This document shows, piece after piece, positions 16,198-25,748 of a DNA stretch of 64,000 nucleotides. Location of the stretch: assembly GCA_021818585.1 (NCBI GenBank), contig JAKATU010000041.1:48178-112177 (forward strand), in the 5' to 3' direction. This DNA comes from Acidobacteriota bacterium. Its GTDB lineage: Bacteria; Acidobacteriota; Terriglobia; Terriglobales; Acidobacteriaceae. The position numbers were made by a program, and so were the translations under genes. The notes under the pieces are model-generated. The model was given only the letters and a program-made list of their open reading frames with translations, was not told the origin of the DNA and did not search any database. The stretch's first letter is position 1, and each line of letters opens with the position of its first letter.

Positions 16198-18426
16198 TTA
16201 TTTTTTGGCGTCGTCGGCGGGGGTGGTCTTTTTGAGGGGCTTGCGCGCGAAGTAGTAGAGGGAGAAGACGAGCAGGCAGAACATGCCGACCGAGACCCAA
16301 TCGTTGTAGAGGAAGGTGTGGGGCATGGTGATGATATTTTCTTTGTGGGTCACGCTTTCATAGAGCTTGAGGGCGACGCCTACGAGACCCATGATGCCGC
16401 CAGCGGCGATGAGTCCGCTGGCGTAGAGAGAGCCGGGGCTGATTTCGGATTTGAGGTCGTCGTTTTCGCCGGATTTTTCGGCTGCGCGGTCGATGATGAG
16501 CCGAATGACTCCGCCCACGAAGATGGTAAGGGTAGTGGCGATGGGCAGATAGGCTCCGACGGCGAAGGAGAGCGAGGAGATATTGAGGAGCTCGACGGCC
16601 AGGACGAGGAAGACGCCGATGAGGACGAGTCCCCAGGGAAGCTGGCGGGTGAGGATGCCGTTGATGACGGTGGCCATGAGACGAGCCTGTGGCGCGGAAG
16701 CCTGGGCGCTGCCGATGCCTTCGATCCACTGGACCTCGATTTTGCCGTCCTCGGGGTTGTAGAGGTATTTGCCGTCGGGGAGGGTGTGAGAGCCGAGCGC
16801 GTTGAGGACGAGGTACTGTGTGGACGGCTGCATGTAGGTGGTGTGGTTAGAGCGCGTGATCTGGATTTCGGTTCGGGTAAAGTGGCCCTGGATGTGGACG
16901 CCCTGGTGGGGTGCGGAGATGTTCCAGGTCATGTTCATGGGCTGGAACTCTTCGAAGGCGCGGTTCATGCCGTTGAGGACCAGTCCGATGGCGACGGTAG
17001 AGACGCAGACGCCGATCAAGAGGGCGAGCTGTTGCTTCCAGGGTGTGGCGCCGATGAGGAAGCCGGTCTTGAGGTCCTGGGAGGTGTCTCCGGCATTGGC
17101 GGAGGCGATGCATACGACGCCGCCGATGGTGATGGCGAGTGCACCGAAGGCTGGAGCTGTCCAGCCTTTGACGAGGAAGATGGCGGAGCAGGCCATGAGG
17201 GTGGCGATGGTCATGCCGCTGATGGGGTTGGCGGAGCTTCCGATGAGGCCGACGATGCGGGAGGAGACGGTGACGAAGAGGAATCCGAAGATGACGATGA
17301 GCAGCGATGCGGAGATGTTGGCGATGATGCCGGTTTGCGCGCCGGGAACGGGCTTGAAGGTGAGGAAGAAAAAGATGAGAACGACGATGACGATGCTGCC
17401 GAGGATGACCGCGCTCATGGGAAAGTCGCGCTGGGTGCGGGGCGTGTCTGATGTGGGGGCCGATGCGGCAGATTTTTGGGATGCGGATTTGCGCAGGTCG
17501 GCGAAGCCGGATTTGAGAGCGGTGACGATGGTGGGCGCGGTTTTGAGGAGGGTGATGAGGCCCGCGGCGGCGACGGCTCCGGCGCCCATGGGGCGGATGT
17601 ATGCGGCCCAGAGGTCGCCGGGGGACATTTGCGCGATGGGCCTGGTGCCGGGGTAGAGCGCGCCGGGGAAGTGGGAGCCGAAGAAGTAGATGGCGGGCAT
17701 GAGCACGAGCCAGGAGAAGACGCCGCCGGCGAAGATGGTTCCGGCGACGCGGGCGCCGATGATGTAGCCGACGCCGAGGTATTCCGGAGTGACGTCGGCG
17801 CGGATGGCGGCGCCTTTCATGATGTGCTGTGCGCCGAGATTGGGTTCGTAATTGGGGGTGGAGGGCCATGCGGCGAGAAGGTTGGAGTTTTGAAAGAGAG
17901 TGTAAAGGGAGCCGAGGCCGAGGGCGATGAAGACACGGCTTGCGAAGGAGCCGCCGTGCTCGCCGGCGAGGAGAACGTCGGCGCAGGCGGCGCCTTCAGG
18001 GTAAGCGAGGTTGCCGTGTTCTTCGACGATGAGCTGGCGGCGGAGGGGAATCATGAAAAAGACGCCCAGCCAGCCGCCGAGCAGGGCGAGGATGAAGATG
18101 CGGGAGTACTCGAGGCTGAAGCCGAGGAAGATGAGCGCGGGGAGTGTGAAGATGACGCCCGCGGCGATGGATTGCCCGGCGTTTCCGGTGGTTTGGACGA
18201 TGTTGTTTTCAAGGATGGATGCGCGGCCCAGAGCGCGGAGGACGCTGATGGATAAAACGGCGATGGGAATGGAGGCGGCGACGGTGAGTCCTGCCTCCAA
18301 GCCAACGTAGACGGTGACGGCGCCGAAGACGAGGCCGAAGAAGCTGCCGAGGAGGATGGCGCGGACGGTGAATTCCTTGCGGGAGTCGCTGGGGCTGACG
18401 TAGGGCTGGAAGTTGGATGTGCTCAA
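16198..18426 (-). CDS. OPT-family oligopeptide/metal-chelate transporter
   Basis: This 742-residue polytopic membrane protein has the oligopeptide transporter (OPT) pattern. The N-terminus carries SRKEFTVRAILLGSFFGLVF and then GLEAGLTVAASIPIAVLSI. A segment with NIVQTTGNAGQSIAAGVIF (about 93-112) and the EHGNLAYPEGAACADVL stretch are OPT hallmarks. Around 15 hydrophobic segments can be counted. Prokaryotic members take up peptides or metal complexes; the substrate here is unknown. It is convergent with rplI and stands alone. Confidence 0.9.
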   Translation of the reverse strand: MSTSNFQPYVSPSDSRKEFTVRAILLGSFFGLVFGAVTVYVGLEAGLTVAASIPIAVLSISVLRALGRASILENNIVQTTGNAGQSIAAGVIFTLPALIFLGFSLEYSRIFILALLGGWLGVFFMIPLRRQLIVEEHGNLAYPEGAACADVLLAGEHGGSFASRVFIALGLGSLYTLFQNSNLLAAWPSTPNYEPNLGAQHIMKGAAIRADVTPEYLGVGYIIGARVAGTIFAGGVFSWLVLMPAIYFFGSHFPGALYPGTRPIAQMSPGDLWAAYIRPMGAGAVAAAGLITLLKTAPTIVTALKSGFADLRKSASQKSAASAPTSDTPRTQRDFPMSAVILGSIVIVVLIFFFLTFKPVPGAQTGIIANISASLLIVIFGFLFVTVSSRIVGLIGSSANPISGMTIATLMACSAIFLVKGWTAPAFGALAITIGGVVCIASANAGDTSQDLKTGFLIGATPWKQQLALLIGVCVSTVAIGLVLNGMNRAFEEFQPMNMTWNISAPHQGVHIQGHFTRTEIQITRSNHTTYMQPSTQYLVLNALGSHTLPDGKYLYNPEDGKIEVQWIEGIGSAQASAPQARLMATVINGILTRQLPWGLVLIGVFLVLAVELLNISSLSFAVGAYLPIATTLTIFVGGVIRLIIDRAAEKSGENDDLKSEISPGSLYASGLIAAGGIMGLVGVALKLYESVTHKENIITMPHTFLYNDWVSVGMFCLLVFSLYYFARKPLKKTTPADDAKK

Positions 18427-18609
18427 GGCTGCGTGTCTCCGTGGTGCGCTTGGATAAATGCCGGAACGGTGAAGTTTACCAGCCGGTGTGGAGGTTGGGA
18501 ACTAAAGATGAGTGGAAGCGGGGTGGTTGCGAGGGGTGGCGGGCTTTACTTGAGGCGGGAGTGGGTTCATACTCGCGGGCGCGGAGTGAATGAGCATTGG
18601 AGGTGAAGG

Positions 18610-19455
18610 ATGGCAATCGTGGACTGGAGTGCCGCGATCGGGTATGCGCAGCTTGTGAATATCGCTTACAGTGTAGATCCGCACGGCTCCTATGATGCCG
18701 GGGCAATTGGAAATATCGGGAAAGCCGGCTACCAGTTTATTGATGCGATTTACGGGAGCGACCTGGCTACGGATGTTGATCCGCACCTGGGGGACACTGT
18801 GACCTATGGTTTTTTGGCGCGCTCGGATGCCGGAGAGCTGGTGGCGGCGATTCGTGGAACGGAAGGGATTTTTGAATGGATACATGATGCTGCCTTCCTG
18901 CTTGTTCCGGACCCGATCGATGCGGGTGGCGGGCTGACGGAGGATGGATTTAAGACGATTTACGAGTCGCTGCGTGTGGGTCGCGCGGATGATGCACAGA
19001 CGCCGATTCAGGCAATGGAGGCGCAGGTGCAGGCGGGTGGAGTGGCGAGTATTGTGGTGGCGGGGCACAGTCTTGGGGCGGCGCTGGCGACACTGCTTGG
19101 TCTTGCCGTGGGTATGGCTTTCGGGCAGAAAAGCGGCGTGAAAGATCGCGCCGTGTATACGTTTGCGAGTCCGCGGGTGGGTAACTCGCTGTTCAGGTAT
19201 ACGTATGATGCGGTGATGCCGCAGACGTACCGAATCCATAATCGCCCCGATATTGTCCCGAAGCTGCCGATGCTTCTTTACCGACATGTAGGTATGGGTC
19301 TGGAACTGAATCCACCGTTCCTGTCGCTGGAGTGGACGCTGATCTGCTGGCATTCTCTGGACACTTACCTGTGGCTGATGGATCGTGCATCGGGCGGAAA
19401 CACGCTGGCGGTGGACCGGGATTGTCGAGGCTTGCGATATCCGGGGCCTCAATAG
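18610..19455 (+). CDS. Class 3 lipase-like alpha/beta hydrolase
   Basis: This 281-residue protein has the lipase nucleophile elbow VVAGHSLGAALATLLG (Ser in GHSLG, about residue 151), preceded by VAAIRGTEGIFEW, the usual oxyanion strand of class 3 lipases. The acid residue is likely Asp in HNRPDIVPKLP, and the catalytic His lies near LICWHSLDTYL. No signal peptide is obvious at MAIVDWSAAIGYAQL, so it may be cytoplasmic or exported by another route. GGAGGTGAAGG just before the ATG is the ribosome binding site. Confidence 0.85.
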   Translation: MAIVDWSAAIGYAQLVNIAYSVDPHGSYDAGAIGNIGKAGYQFIDAIYGSDLATDVDPHLGDTVTYGFLARSDAGELVAAIRGTEGIFEWIHDAAFLLVPDPIDAGGGLTEDGFKTIYESLRVGRADDAQTPIQAMEAQVQAGGVASIVVAGHSLGAALATLLGLAVGMAFGQKSGVKDRAVYTFASPRVGNSLFRYTYDAVMPQTYRIHNRPDIVPKLPMLLYRHVGMGLELNPPFLSLEWTLICWHSLDTYLWLMDRASGGNTLAVDRDCRGLRYPGPQ

Positions 19456-19480
19456 AAAAAGGCCCGTCCGAGACGGGCCT
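19456..19480 (-). terminator. Terminator for the RDD-family gene (minus strand)
   Basis: GGCCCGTC / GACGGGCC form an 8-bp stem with a 3-nt loop. The five A on its left read as a T run on the minus strand, 18 bases after the RDD gene stop. It starts immediately after the lipase stop codon. Confidence 0.85.
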
Positions 19481-19497
19481 GATGGGTGTGCAGGAGC

Positions 19498-20916
19498 TTA
19501 CTCTTCGCGATAGCTGCGCTGGTAGGTTCGCGTGATGCGGTCGTGCCAGCCGAGGCGGTCTTCGTCAAAGAGCGACCAGAGGAAGCCGAGACCGAGGGGG
19601 AGGGCCGAAAGCAGGAGGAATCCGATGCGGGAGCGGGTGGCCTGGCGTGTGGGGTTTTCATCGTCGAAGGTGCAGAGGGCGATTTTTGCGTAGCGCATGC
19701 CGGGTGTGGCTTCCGCGAAGTTGAGGAAGAGGTACTGGTAGACAACGAAGAGGGTGAGCAGCGCGCCGGCTGCGCCGATGAGGGCAATTTTGCCGGTGGG
19801 AATGTGGGTCGTGCAGGCGACGAAGGCGGTGACGAACATGAGGAAGCCAGCGCCGACGAGGCAGACGTCCACTATTCCGGCCATGAGGCGATCCTCAAGG
19901 TTGGCGGTGTAGATGGGAGGATCGAGGAGCATCGAGGTTGCCTGCGGAGTGACCTCAATGGCGTCGAAGAAGGACGCGGGCGCGGCGACGGGCTCTTCAT
20001 CGAGGCGGATGGGGTTCCGCTGAGGCGTGGAGGGCGGCGGAGCGATGTGGCTTTCGATGGCCGGTGCGGTTTCGACGGATGGGGCTGCTTCGATTTGGGG
20101 TTCCGGCTCGGCTACGGTGGTGGCGACTGGTTCTGCCTCAAAGATGCGGAGCTGGGACTGCTGCTCTTCTGCAGTGTACTCGGGGCTTTGTTCCTGGCGG
20201 GGACGCGCCTTGCGGGACGCGACGAGTTCGCGGGGAAACTCGATGATGCGGGCCGGGAGCGGTTGCGTGGGTTCGACGGGCTGGCTTGCCAGCTCCGCGA
20301 GCAGGGAGAGCGTTGGGTCTTCTTCGGGTTCCGGCTGGGCTTCGGGTTCTGCTATGGGTTCCGGTTCGGCAAAGAGCATTGGAGCGATTGCGTCGGCTGC
20401 CGGAGTGGGTGGGATGGGGGAGGGATCTGGCTGCGTGGTGATGGTGGGAGCGATTTCGGCTTCCTGCGGAGCCGCGATAGAGCCGGAGAAGAATTCAGGA
20501 ACGGGGGAGGGCTCAAATTCTGCCCAGCGGGTGACGCGGGCTCGGGGTTTGGCTGCGGCCGGCTCGGCGATGGATTCTGCCACTTCCGCGGCGGATGCTT
20601 CAAAGAGGCTGGGTTCGGGCTCGGGCTGAGCGGCGCGCTGCCGGGGGGCTTCGGTTGAGCGAGTGACGAGGCGGGCGGGAGCCTGCGCGGCTTCCTGCTC
20701 GAGCATTTCGCGATAACTGGGCGCCTTGGAGTAGCGTTCTGCGACGCGGGCGGCGATGCGGCTGGCCGCGGGCGGACGTGGCGCGGGTGTGAAAGATGGT
20801 TCCAGTTCGGCGAGACGGCCCTGGAGTTCCGGCGACAGTTTACGGCGCGAGCGGTGCTCGGTGAGCTTGGCGGCGACTTCTTCTTTCCAGGCAGGCAGAC
20901 TCTGCGATGTGCTCAA
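19498..20916 (-). CDS. RDD-family membrane protein with long Pro/Glu-rich N-terminal region
   Basis: The C-terminal 150 residues form an RDD domain with hydrophobic helices (VDVCLVGAGFLMFVTAFVA, IGAAGALLTLFVVYQYLFL, LLLSALPLGLGFLWSLF). The preceding 300 residues are low-complexity Glu/Pro/Ala-rich and probably a disordered cytoplasmic region. I place the start at TTG 20916 (LSTSQSLPAW) because GAGGG and GGGAGGT lie just upstream and a further extension would invade the lptD promoter region; an upstream start up to 21036 is possible. The role is unknown; RDD proteins are variously linked to transport or stress. It is divergent from the LptD-like gene. Confidence 0.75.
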   Translation of the reverse strand: MSTSQSLPAWKEEVAAKLTEHRSRRKLSPELQGRLAELEPSFTPAPRPPAASRIAARVAERYSKAPSYREMLEQEAAQAPARLVTRSTEAPRQRAAQPEPEPSLFEASAAEVAESIAEPAAAKPRARVTRWAEFEPSPVPEFFSGSIAAPQEAEIAPTITTQPDPSPIPPTPAADAIAPMLFAEPEPIAEPEAQPEPEEDPTLSLLAELASQPVEPTQPLPARIIEFPRELVASRKARPRQEQSPEYTAEEQQSQLRIFEAEPVATTVAEPEPQIEAAPSVETAPAIESHIAPPPSTPQRNPIRLDEEPVAAPASFFDAIEVTPQATSMLLDPPIYTANLEDRLMAGIVDVCLVGAGFLMFVTAFVACTTHIPTGKIALIGAAGALLTLFVVYQYLFLNFAEATPGMRYAKIALCTFDDENPTRQATRSRIGFLLLSALPLGLGFLWSLFDEDRLGWHDRITRTYQRSYREE

Positions 20917-21152
20917 GGTTCCCTCATACCTCCCGTTCTGGTCCTGCACTGAAAGTAGTGCGCGGCCAGAACGTGCTAAGCCAATGATCGAACTAAATGG
21001 AGAGGCGGGGAAGTCACCAGAGATGTACATCTGCATTCGCGTGGAGGCTTCACGCGCGAGAGCAGGGTCGACACTTCAATCACCAGAGCGGCGGTGTTTC
21101 CGCGGTTCGGAAAGAGCGCACTTGCTTTGCTATGCTGAACTTTGTTCCCGCG

Positions 21153-23615
21153 ATGAAACTCCGCTGTTTTTGGTTTATCACGCTGCTTACCGTGTGTCAT
21201 CCGCAGCTTCTCGCGCAGGTGGTAACCACCCAGCTACCCCCCGCGCAAGAGGCAACGGCGACGCTGCCAGAGGCTCCCTCGCCGGAGATACGCCTGCCCG
21301 TGGCGCAGGTGGTTCCGCAGCCGCTGCCGGGTACGCCGGTGCGGATGCAGTACCAGCGGCTGCAGGTGTTGCGGGTTCCGCACGGGAATGAGTATGTGCT
21401 GACGGGGCACATCGTTCTTTTTTACCGGGACTACATTGTTCACGCGGACAAGGCGACCTATAACAGCGCGACGGGCGAGGTGGTGGCGCAGGGCCACCTG
21501 ATGGTGGATGGCGGTCCGGATGATGAGCACATCCTGGCAGACCATGGACGCCTGAACGTTAAGAACAATACGGCAGAGTTTTTTGATGTGACGGGCACGC
21601 TGGGCGTGCGCAAGGTGAGCGGGCACAAGGCGGTGTATACGTCGCAGAATCCTTACGTGGTGACGGGCAAAGAGGTGCAGCAGCTTGGCAAGGGTCACTA
21701 CCGGGTGATAGACGGCACGATGACGGCGTGCCGGTTGCCGAAGCCGGACTGGCGATTCTATGCGCGGCACATTGAGTTGAACAACGGCAAGGCGTCCGCG
21801 GCGAATGCGAACTTCCGGCTGTTTGGCGTGCCGATTTTGTGGGTTCCTTATGTGAGGCACGAGATTCGGAATTTGCGGACGAGCGGGGTTCTGCTGCCGG
21901 TGGCGGGGAACAACTCGACGTATGGCGCTGTGGTGGGCGATTCGGTTTACATCACGCTGGGGCGGAGCGCGGACCTGGTGGCGGGGGCACTGTATTACGC
22001 GAAGCGGGGCTGGGCTCCGTTTGCGACATTTCGTTATCGAGGCGCGGGAGATAACTACGGGCAGATCCGCGTGAGGAGCCTGCTGGATCGACATACGGGC
22101 ACGAACAACCTGGGCGGCGTGGATTTTATTGCGGATGGGCGTTATGACTTCTCAAGGCACACGCGGGCAGTGATTGATGCAGAGTATCTGAGCTCGTACC
22201 GTTACCGGCTGACGTTTGAGCAGAACTATGCGGCCGCGATCAACTCGGAGGTGAAGTCGCAGCTTTATGTTGAGCATGAGCGGGATGGCTTTGCGGAGGC
22301 GATCCACTTCAATCGTTACCAGAACATTCAGAATGTGAATCCGACGGGGAACGAAGTGAGGATTCTGCATCTGCCGCAGGTGGATTTGACGGCGGTGGAT
22401 CATCGTTTGCATGGGACTCCGATTGAGTGGGGCTATGCGGTTTCGGCGGGTGCGCTTTCGCGGTATGACTACAACCCGTTTGGGACGGCGTTTCGCACGG
22501 GGTCGGAGATTCCGCGTGTGGATTTGCGGCCGTGGATGAATGTTCCGCTGCATGGAGGCGGGTGGAATTTTCGGCCGGAGCTGGCGGTTCGGGACACCTG
22601 GTATGGGAAGAGCCAGCGTGCGACGGGGCTGAATCATTTTCCTGTGCTGCGGGGCGAGTCGATCAATCGGATGGATATGGAGACGGGCTTTACGCTTCGT
22701 CCTCCGGTGGTGGGACGGGACTTTGATTCGCCGTGGGTGAGGCGGGTGTTTGGCGGGGATTTGCGGCATACGATTGCGCCGTCGATCCAGTACCGGTATG
22801 TGACGGGGATCAATAACTTCCGGAAGATTCTGCGGTTCGACGATACCGACATTGCGAGCGACACGAACGAGATGGAGTATGGACTGACGCAGCGGCTTTA
22901 TCTGCGGAACCGGAAGCCGCACCCGTGCAAGGGCGCGGCGGCGCTGGGCCCGAGGCAGGAATGCGGCGGCGGCACGCTGGACTGGATGAGCCTGCGGGTG
23001 GCGCAGAAGTATTACTTTAATTCGACGTTTGGCGGGGCGGTGACAGATGGCACGCCGAATCCGCTGCTGGCGACGCTGGACTTTACGGGCGTGGATTTTT
23101 TGACCAGCCCGAGGGATTATTCGCCGGTGATTTCGCGGTTGCGGGTGAATACGGATTCGGGCGCGTCGGTGGAGTGGGATCTGGATTACGACACGAAGGC
23201 CGGACACATTACGTCGAGCAATGTGTATGCGGATTTGCATAGGGGCAACTACAGGCTGAAGGCTGGGGATGCGTATCTGGATACGGTAATTGGCGTGCCG
23301 CCCGGGACGGTGTCCACGGCGGCGAATCCGACGAACAGGCCGACGCCTTACAACCAGATGAACCTGAGCGCGATTTATGGGCGGGCGTCGCGACGAGGGT
23401 TCAACGCGGGCGCGGCGACGGGGATCGATCTGCAGCACGGGGATGTGCAGTACAGCGCGGTGCAGGCGATGTACAACTGGAACTGCTGTGGTTTTACGGT
23501 GGAGGTGCGGCACTTTTCGCTGGCGAATATCCGCAACGATACGGAGGAGCTTTTCAGCTTTACGCTGGCCGGGTTTGGTTCGACGGGGATACCGCGGAGC
23601 GCGCGGATCTTCTAG
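21153..23615 (+). CDS. lptD: LptD-like outer-membrane LPS assembly protein (OstA family)
   Basis: From the ATG at 21153 it has 820 residues and begins with a signal peptide (MKLRCFWFITLLTVCHPQLLAQ). The OstA/LptA-like jellyroll follows at about residues 65-180 (GHIVLFYRDYIVHADKATYN, VVAQGHLMVDG). The remainder is a beta-barrel-like region with many aromatic alternations, containing DLVAGALYYAKRGWAPFATF. LptD inserts LPS into the outer leaflet of the outer membrane. An alternative ATG at 21132 would add 7 residues; neither has a clear ribosome binding site. The assignment rests on architecture; the partner LptE is not seen here. Confidence 0.82.
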   Translation: MKLRCFWFITLLTVCHPQLLAQVVTTQLPPAQEATATLPEAPSPEIRLPVAQVVPQPLPGTPVRMQYQRLQVLRVPHGNEYVLTGHIVLFYRDYIVHADKATYNSATGEVVAQGHLMVDGGPDDEHILADHGRLNVKNNTAEFFDVTGTLGVRKVSGHKAVYTSQNPYVVTGKEVQQLGKGHYRVIDGTMTACRLPKPDWRFYARHIELNNGKASAANANFRLFGVPILWVPYVRHEIRNLRTSGVLLPVAGNNSTYGAVVGDSVYITLGRSADLVAGALYYAKRGWAPFATFRYRGAGDNYGQIRVRSLLDRHTGTNNLGGVDFIADGRYDFSRHTRAVIDAEYLSSYRYRLTFEQNYAAAINSEVKSQLYVEHERDGFAEAIHFNRYQNIQNVNPTGNEVRILHLPQVDLTAVDHRLHGTPIEWGYAVSAGALSRYDYNPFGTAFRTGSEIPRVDLRPWMNVPLHGGGWNFRPELAVRDTWYGKSQRATGLNHFPVLRGESINRMDMETGFTLRPPVVGRDFDSPWVRRVFGGDLRHTIAPSIQYRYVTGINNFRKILRFDDTDIASDTNEMEYGLTQRLYLRNRKPHPCKGAAALGPRQECGGGTLDWMSLRVAQKYYFNSTFGGAVTDGTPNPLLATLDFTGVDFLTSPRDYSPVISRLRVNTDSGASVEWDLDYDTKAGHITSSNVYADLHRGNYRLKAGDAYLDTVIGVPPGTVSTAANPTNRPTPYNQMNLSAIYGRASRRGFNAGAATGIDLQHGDVQYSAVQAMYNWNCCGFTVEVRHFSLANIRNDTEELFSFTLAGFGSTGIPRSARIF

Positions 23616-23745
23616 GCGGTGCGGGTGAGGAATCCGGGTAGAATTTGCGAGTTTGCGACAGCCTGGAGTGCGGGTATCGGGTAGCGGGAGTTGAGCAGGC
23701 GGATGCTGTTGCCTTCGGTCAAGCGTTTGTGCTCGAATGGCAGCC

Positions 23746-25212
23746 ATGAAAAGACGCGTGTTCCTGCAGTCCTCGCTGTTGGCTTCCGGTTCCCTGCTGC
23801 TGACCCGGAGCGGCCTTGCCCAGATGATGCCCGATTCGGCTGTGCCGGTGGATCTGGCGATTGATACGTCCAAGTACGGGCATACGATTCTGCCTAATTA
23901 CACGGGCTTGAGCTACGAGCAGTCGCAGCTTGGGAATCCTGACTTTTTTACGGGCACGAATACGCAGCTTGCGGGGCTGATGGATACGCTGGGCCGGCAT
24001 GGCGTGCTGCGCATTGGCGGGAATACCAGCGAGTACACGTTCTGGAACCGGAACGCAAAGCCATCCAAGAAGGACATGATGATGGCGGCGGGGCCGGACA
24101 AGGGGCATCATGCTCCTCCGAACGTGACGATTACGCCTGAGGCGGTTCGGAACCTGAAGGATTTTCTGGACCGGACGGGATGGACTCTGATTTATGGATT
24201 GAACCTTGGCCAAGGAACGCCGGAGAATGCGGCGGACGAAGCGGCGTTTGTGATGGAAACGATTGGCAGGGATAAGCTGGCGGCTTTCCAGATGGGGAAC
24301 GAGCCGGATTTGTTCAACCGTAACGGACTGCGGCCAAGGACGTGGGACGTGGATGATTATCTTGCGGACTGGGAGCGGTTTTACAAGGCGGTGAAGGCGC
24401 GTGTGCCGGATGCTCCGTTTGCGGGTCCGGATACGGCCGGTAATGTGACTTGGCTGATGCCGTTTGCGCGGAAGTTCAAGGATGATGTGCGGTTTCTTTC
24501 GTCGCATTACTATGCGGAGGGTCCGCCTACGAATCCGGCGATGACGATTGCGCGGTTGCTGGGCCCGAACAAGCATCTGGAGAGTGAGATTGCGACCTTC
24601 CAGGAGGCGCAGCGGGAGACGGGGCTGCACTACCGGATGACGGAGACGAACTCGTGCTACCAGGGCGGCAAGCCGGGTGTGAGCGATACCTTCGCGGCGG
24701 CGCTTTGGGCGGGCGACTACATGTATCAACTTGCCGAGGCGGGGAATATCGGGATTAACTTCCATGGCGGCGGTTACGGATGGTATACGCCGATTGCGGG
24801 TACGCCGGAGGCTGGTTTTCTGGCGAGGCCGGAGTATTACGGCTTGCTGCTGTTTGCGGAGGCGGGGCCGGGACGGCTGGTGAGCGCGAAGCTGAGCGGG
24901 ACGGAGGATGCTCCGCTGCTGACGGCATATGCGCTGCGCGGCGAGGATGGGTATTTGCGGGTGGCTCTCTTCAACAAGAATGCGGACAAGGACGTGGTGG
25001 TGAAGATCAGCGGCAGCGCCGGACTGGGCGCGACGCTGATGCGACTGGAAGCTCCGTGGCTGGCCGACACGACGGATGTGACGTTTGGCGGCAGCGTGGT
25101 TGGCGTGGACGGACGCTGGCTGCCGCTGGTGGAAGAACGCGTGCCGAGCAAGAACGGGCTCTATATGGTGCATATGAGGAGGGCGTCCGGCGCGCTGGTT
25201 GTGTTTAGCTAG
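23746..25212 (+). CDS. Glycoside hydrolase family 79 (beta-glucuronidase/heparanase-like), exported
   Basis: This protein has 488 residues from the ATG at 23746, with a Tat-like signal peptide (MKRRVFLQSSLLASGSLLL). A (beta/alpha)8 barrel carries the likely acid/base Glu in FQMGNEPDLF and the likely nucleophile Glu in RMTETNSCYQ, 114 residues apart. That spacing equals the one I recall for the characterised Acidobacterium capsulatum GH79 beta-glucuronidase. A C-terminal beta-domain follows (LRVALFNKNADKDVVVKI). It probably removes glucuronic acid from plant or microbial polysaccharides in the periplasm or outside. It stands alone between lptD and the hairpin array. Confidence 0.88.
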   Translation: MKRRVFLQSSLLASGSLLLTRSGLAQMMPDSAVPVDLAIDTSKYGHTILPNYTGLSYEQSQLGNPDFFTGTNTQLAGLMDTLGRHGVLRIGGNTSEYTFWNRNAKPSKKDMMMAAGPDKGHHAPPNVTITPEAVRNLKDFLDRTGWTLIYGLNLGQGTPENAADEAAFVMETIGRDKLAAFQMGNEPDLFNRNGLRPRTWDVDDYLADWERFYKAVKARVPDAPFAGPDTAGNVTWLMPFARKFKDDVRFLSSHYYAEGPPTNPAMTIARLLGPNKHLESEIATFQEAQRETGLHYRMTETNSCYQGGKPGVSDTFAAALWAGDYMYQLAEAGNIGINFHGGGYGWYTPIAGTPEAGFLARPEYYGLLLFAEAGPGRLVSAKLSGTEDAPLLTAYALRGEDGYLRVALFNKNADKDVVVKISGSAGLGATLMRLEAPWLADTTDVTFGGSVVGVDGRWLPLVEERVPSKNGLYMVHMRRASGALVVFS

Positions 25213-25256
25213 TTTGGCGAGGAGAGAGTTTTTTCAAGGAATTGCGGGAGCGAAAC

Positions 25257-25315
25257 GGCAGGTTCCTCCGCTTCGTTGGCTCGCTTTTGGACGAGCCAAT
25301 TTCGGGATGACAAAG
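25257..25315. repeat. Dispersed palindromic repeat, family B
   Basis: It has the family ends GCAGGTTCCTCCGCTTCG and TTCGGGATGACAAAG with an internal TTGGCTCG/CGAGCCAA palindrome. It directly follows the GH79 gene. Confidence 0.75.
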
Positions 25316-25335
25316 TTCAAGGGATGGAGTGTTTC

Positions 25336-25377
25336 GACCCCACTCATGCGCGGAAGACACGGATGAATGGGGCACCC
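25336..25377. repeat. Dispersed palindromic repeat, family A
   Basis: CCCCACTCAT and ATGAATGGGG are inverted around a short loop and followed by CACCCGGC, as at 11756. It abuts the tandem array. Confidence 0.75.
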
Positions 25378-25380
25378 GGC

Positions 25381-25748
25381 CACTGCTATAGCTGATTGGG
25401 CTTTTTTCTCTTCCCCACTCAAGCTTTCGCTTGAGTGGGCGCACCCGGCCACTGCTATGGTTGAGTGGCTTTTTTTCCCACTCAAGCTTTCGCTTGAGTG
25501 GGCGCACCCGGCTACTGCTATGGTTGAGTGGCTTTTTTCTCTTTCCCACTCAAGCTTTCGCTTGAGCGGGCCACCACGGCCACTGCTATGGTTGAGTGGC
25601 TTTTTTCTCTTCCCCACTCAAGCTTTCGCTTGAGTGGGCGCACCCGGCCACTGCTATGGTTGAGTGGCTTTTTTCTCTTCCCCACTCAAGCTTCCGCTTG
25701 AGTGGGCCACCACGGCCACTGCTATGGTTGAGTGGCTTTTTTGCAGGC
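25381..25748 (+). repeat. Tandem array of six hairpin units in front of motB
   Basis: Six units of 62-69 bases start at 25381, 25450, 25512, 25581, 25649 and 25717. Each begins CACTGCTATGGTTGAGTGGC (the first and third vary) and runs into TTTTTT. The arms GCCACT / AGTGGC with the following T run resemble a small terminator. All but the last unit continue into the palindrome CACTCAAGC-TTTC-GCTTGAGTG. The last unit ends directly at the motB start. Internal palindromes match the family A repeat at 27764. Confidence 0.9.

Noticed and set aside
16318..18255. Long plus-strand frames opposite the OPT transporter
   Set aside because: They are Gly/Glu/Asp-rich shadows of a GC-rich gene on the minus strand; the transporter has clear family motifs.
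25596..25748. N-terminal extension of the motB frame through the repeat array
   Set aside because: The encoded residues only repeat the hairpin units; MotB starts at MSKHKPV.
25381..25748. CRISPR array
   Set aside because: Units are nearly identical along their full length with no unique spacers, and no cas gene is near; it is a tandem hairpin repeat.
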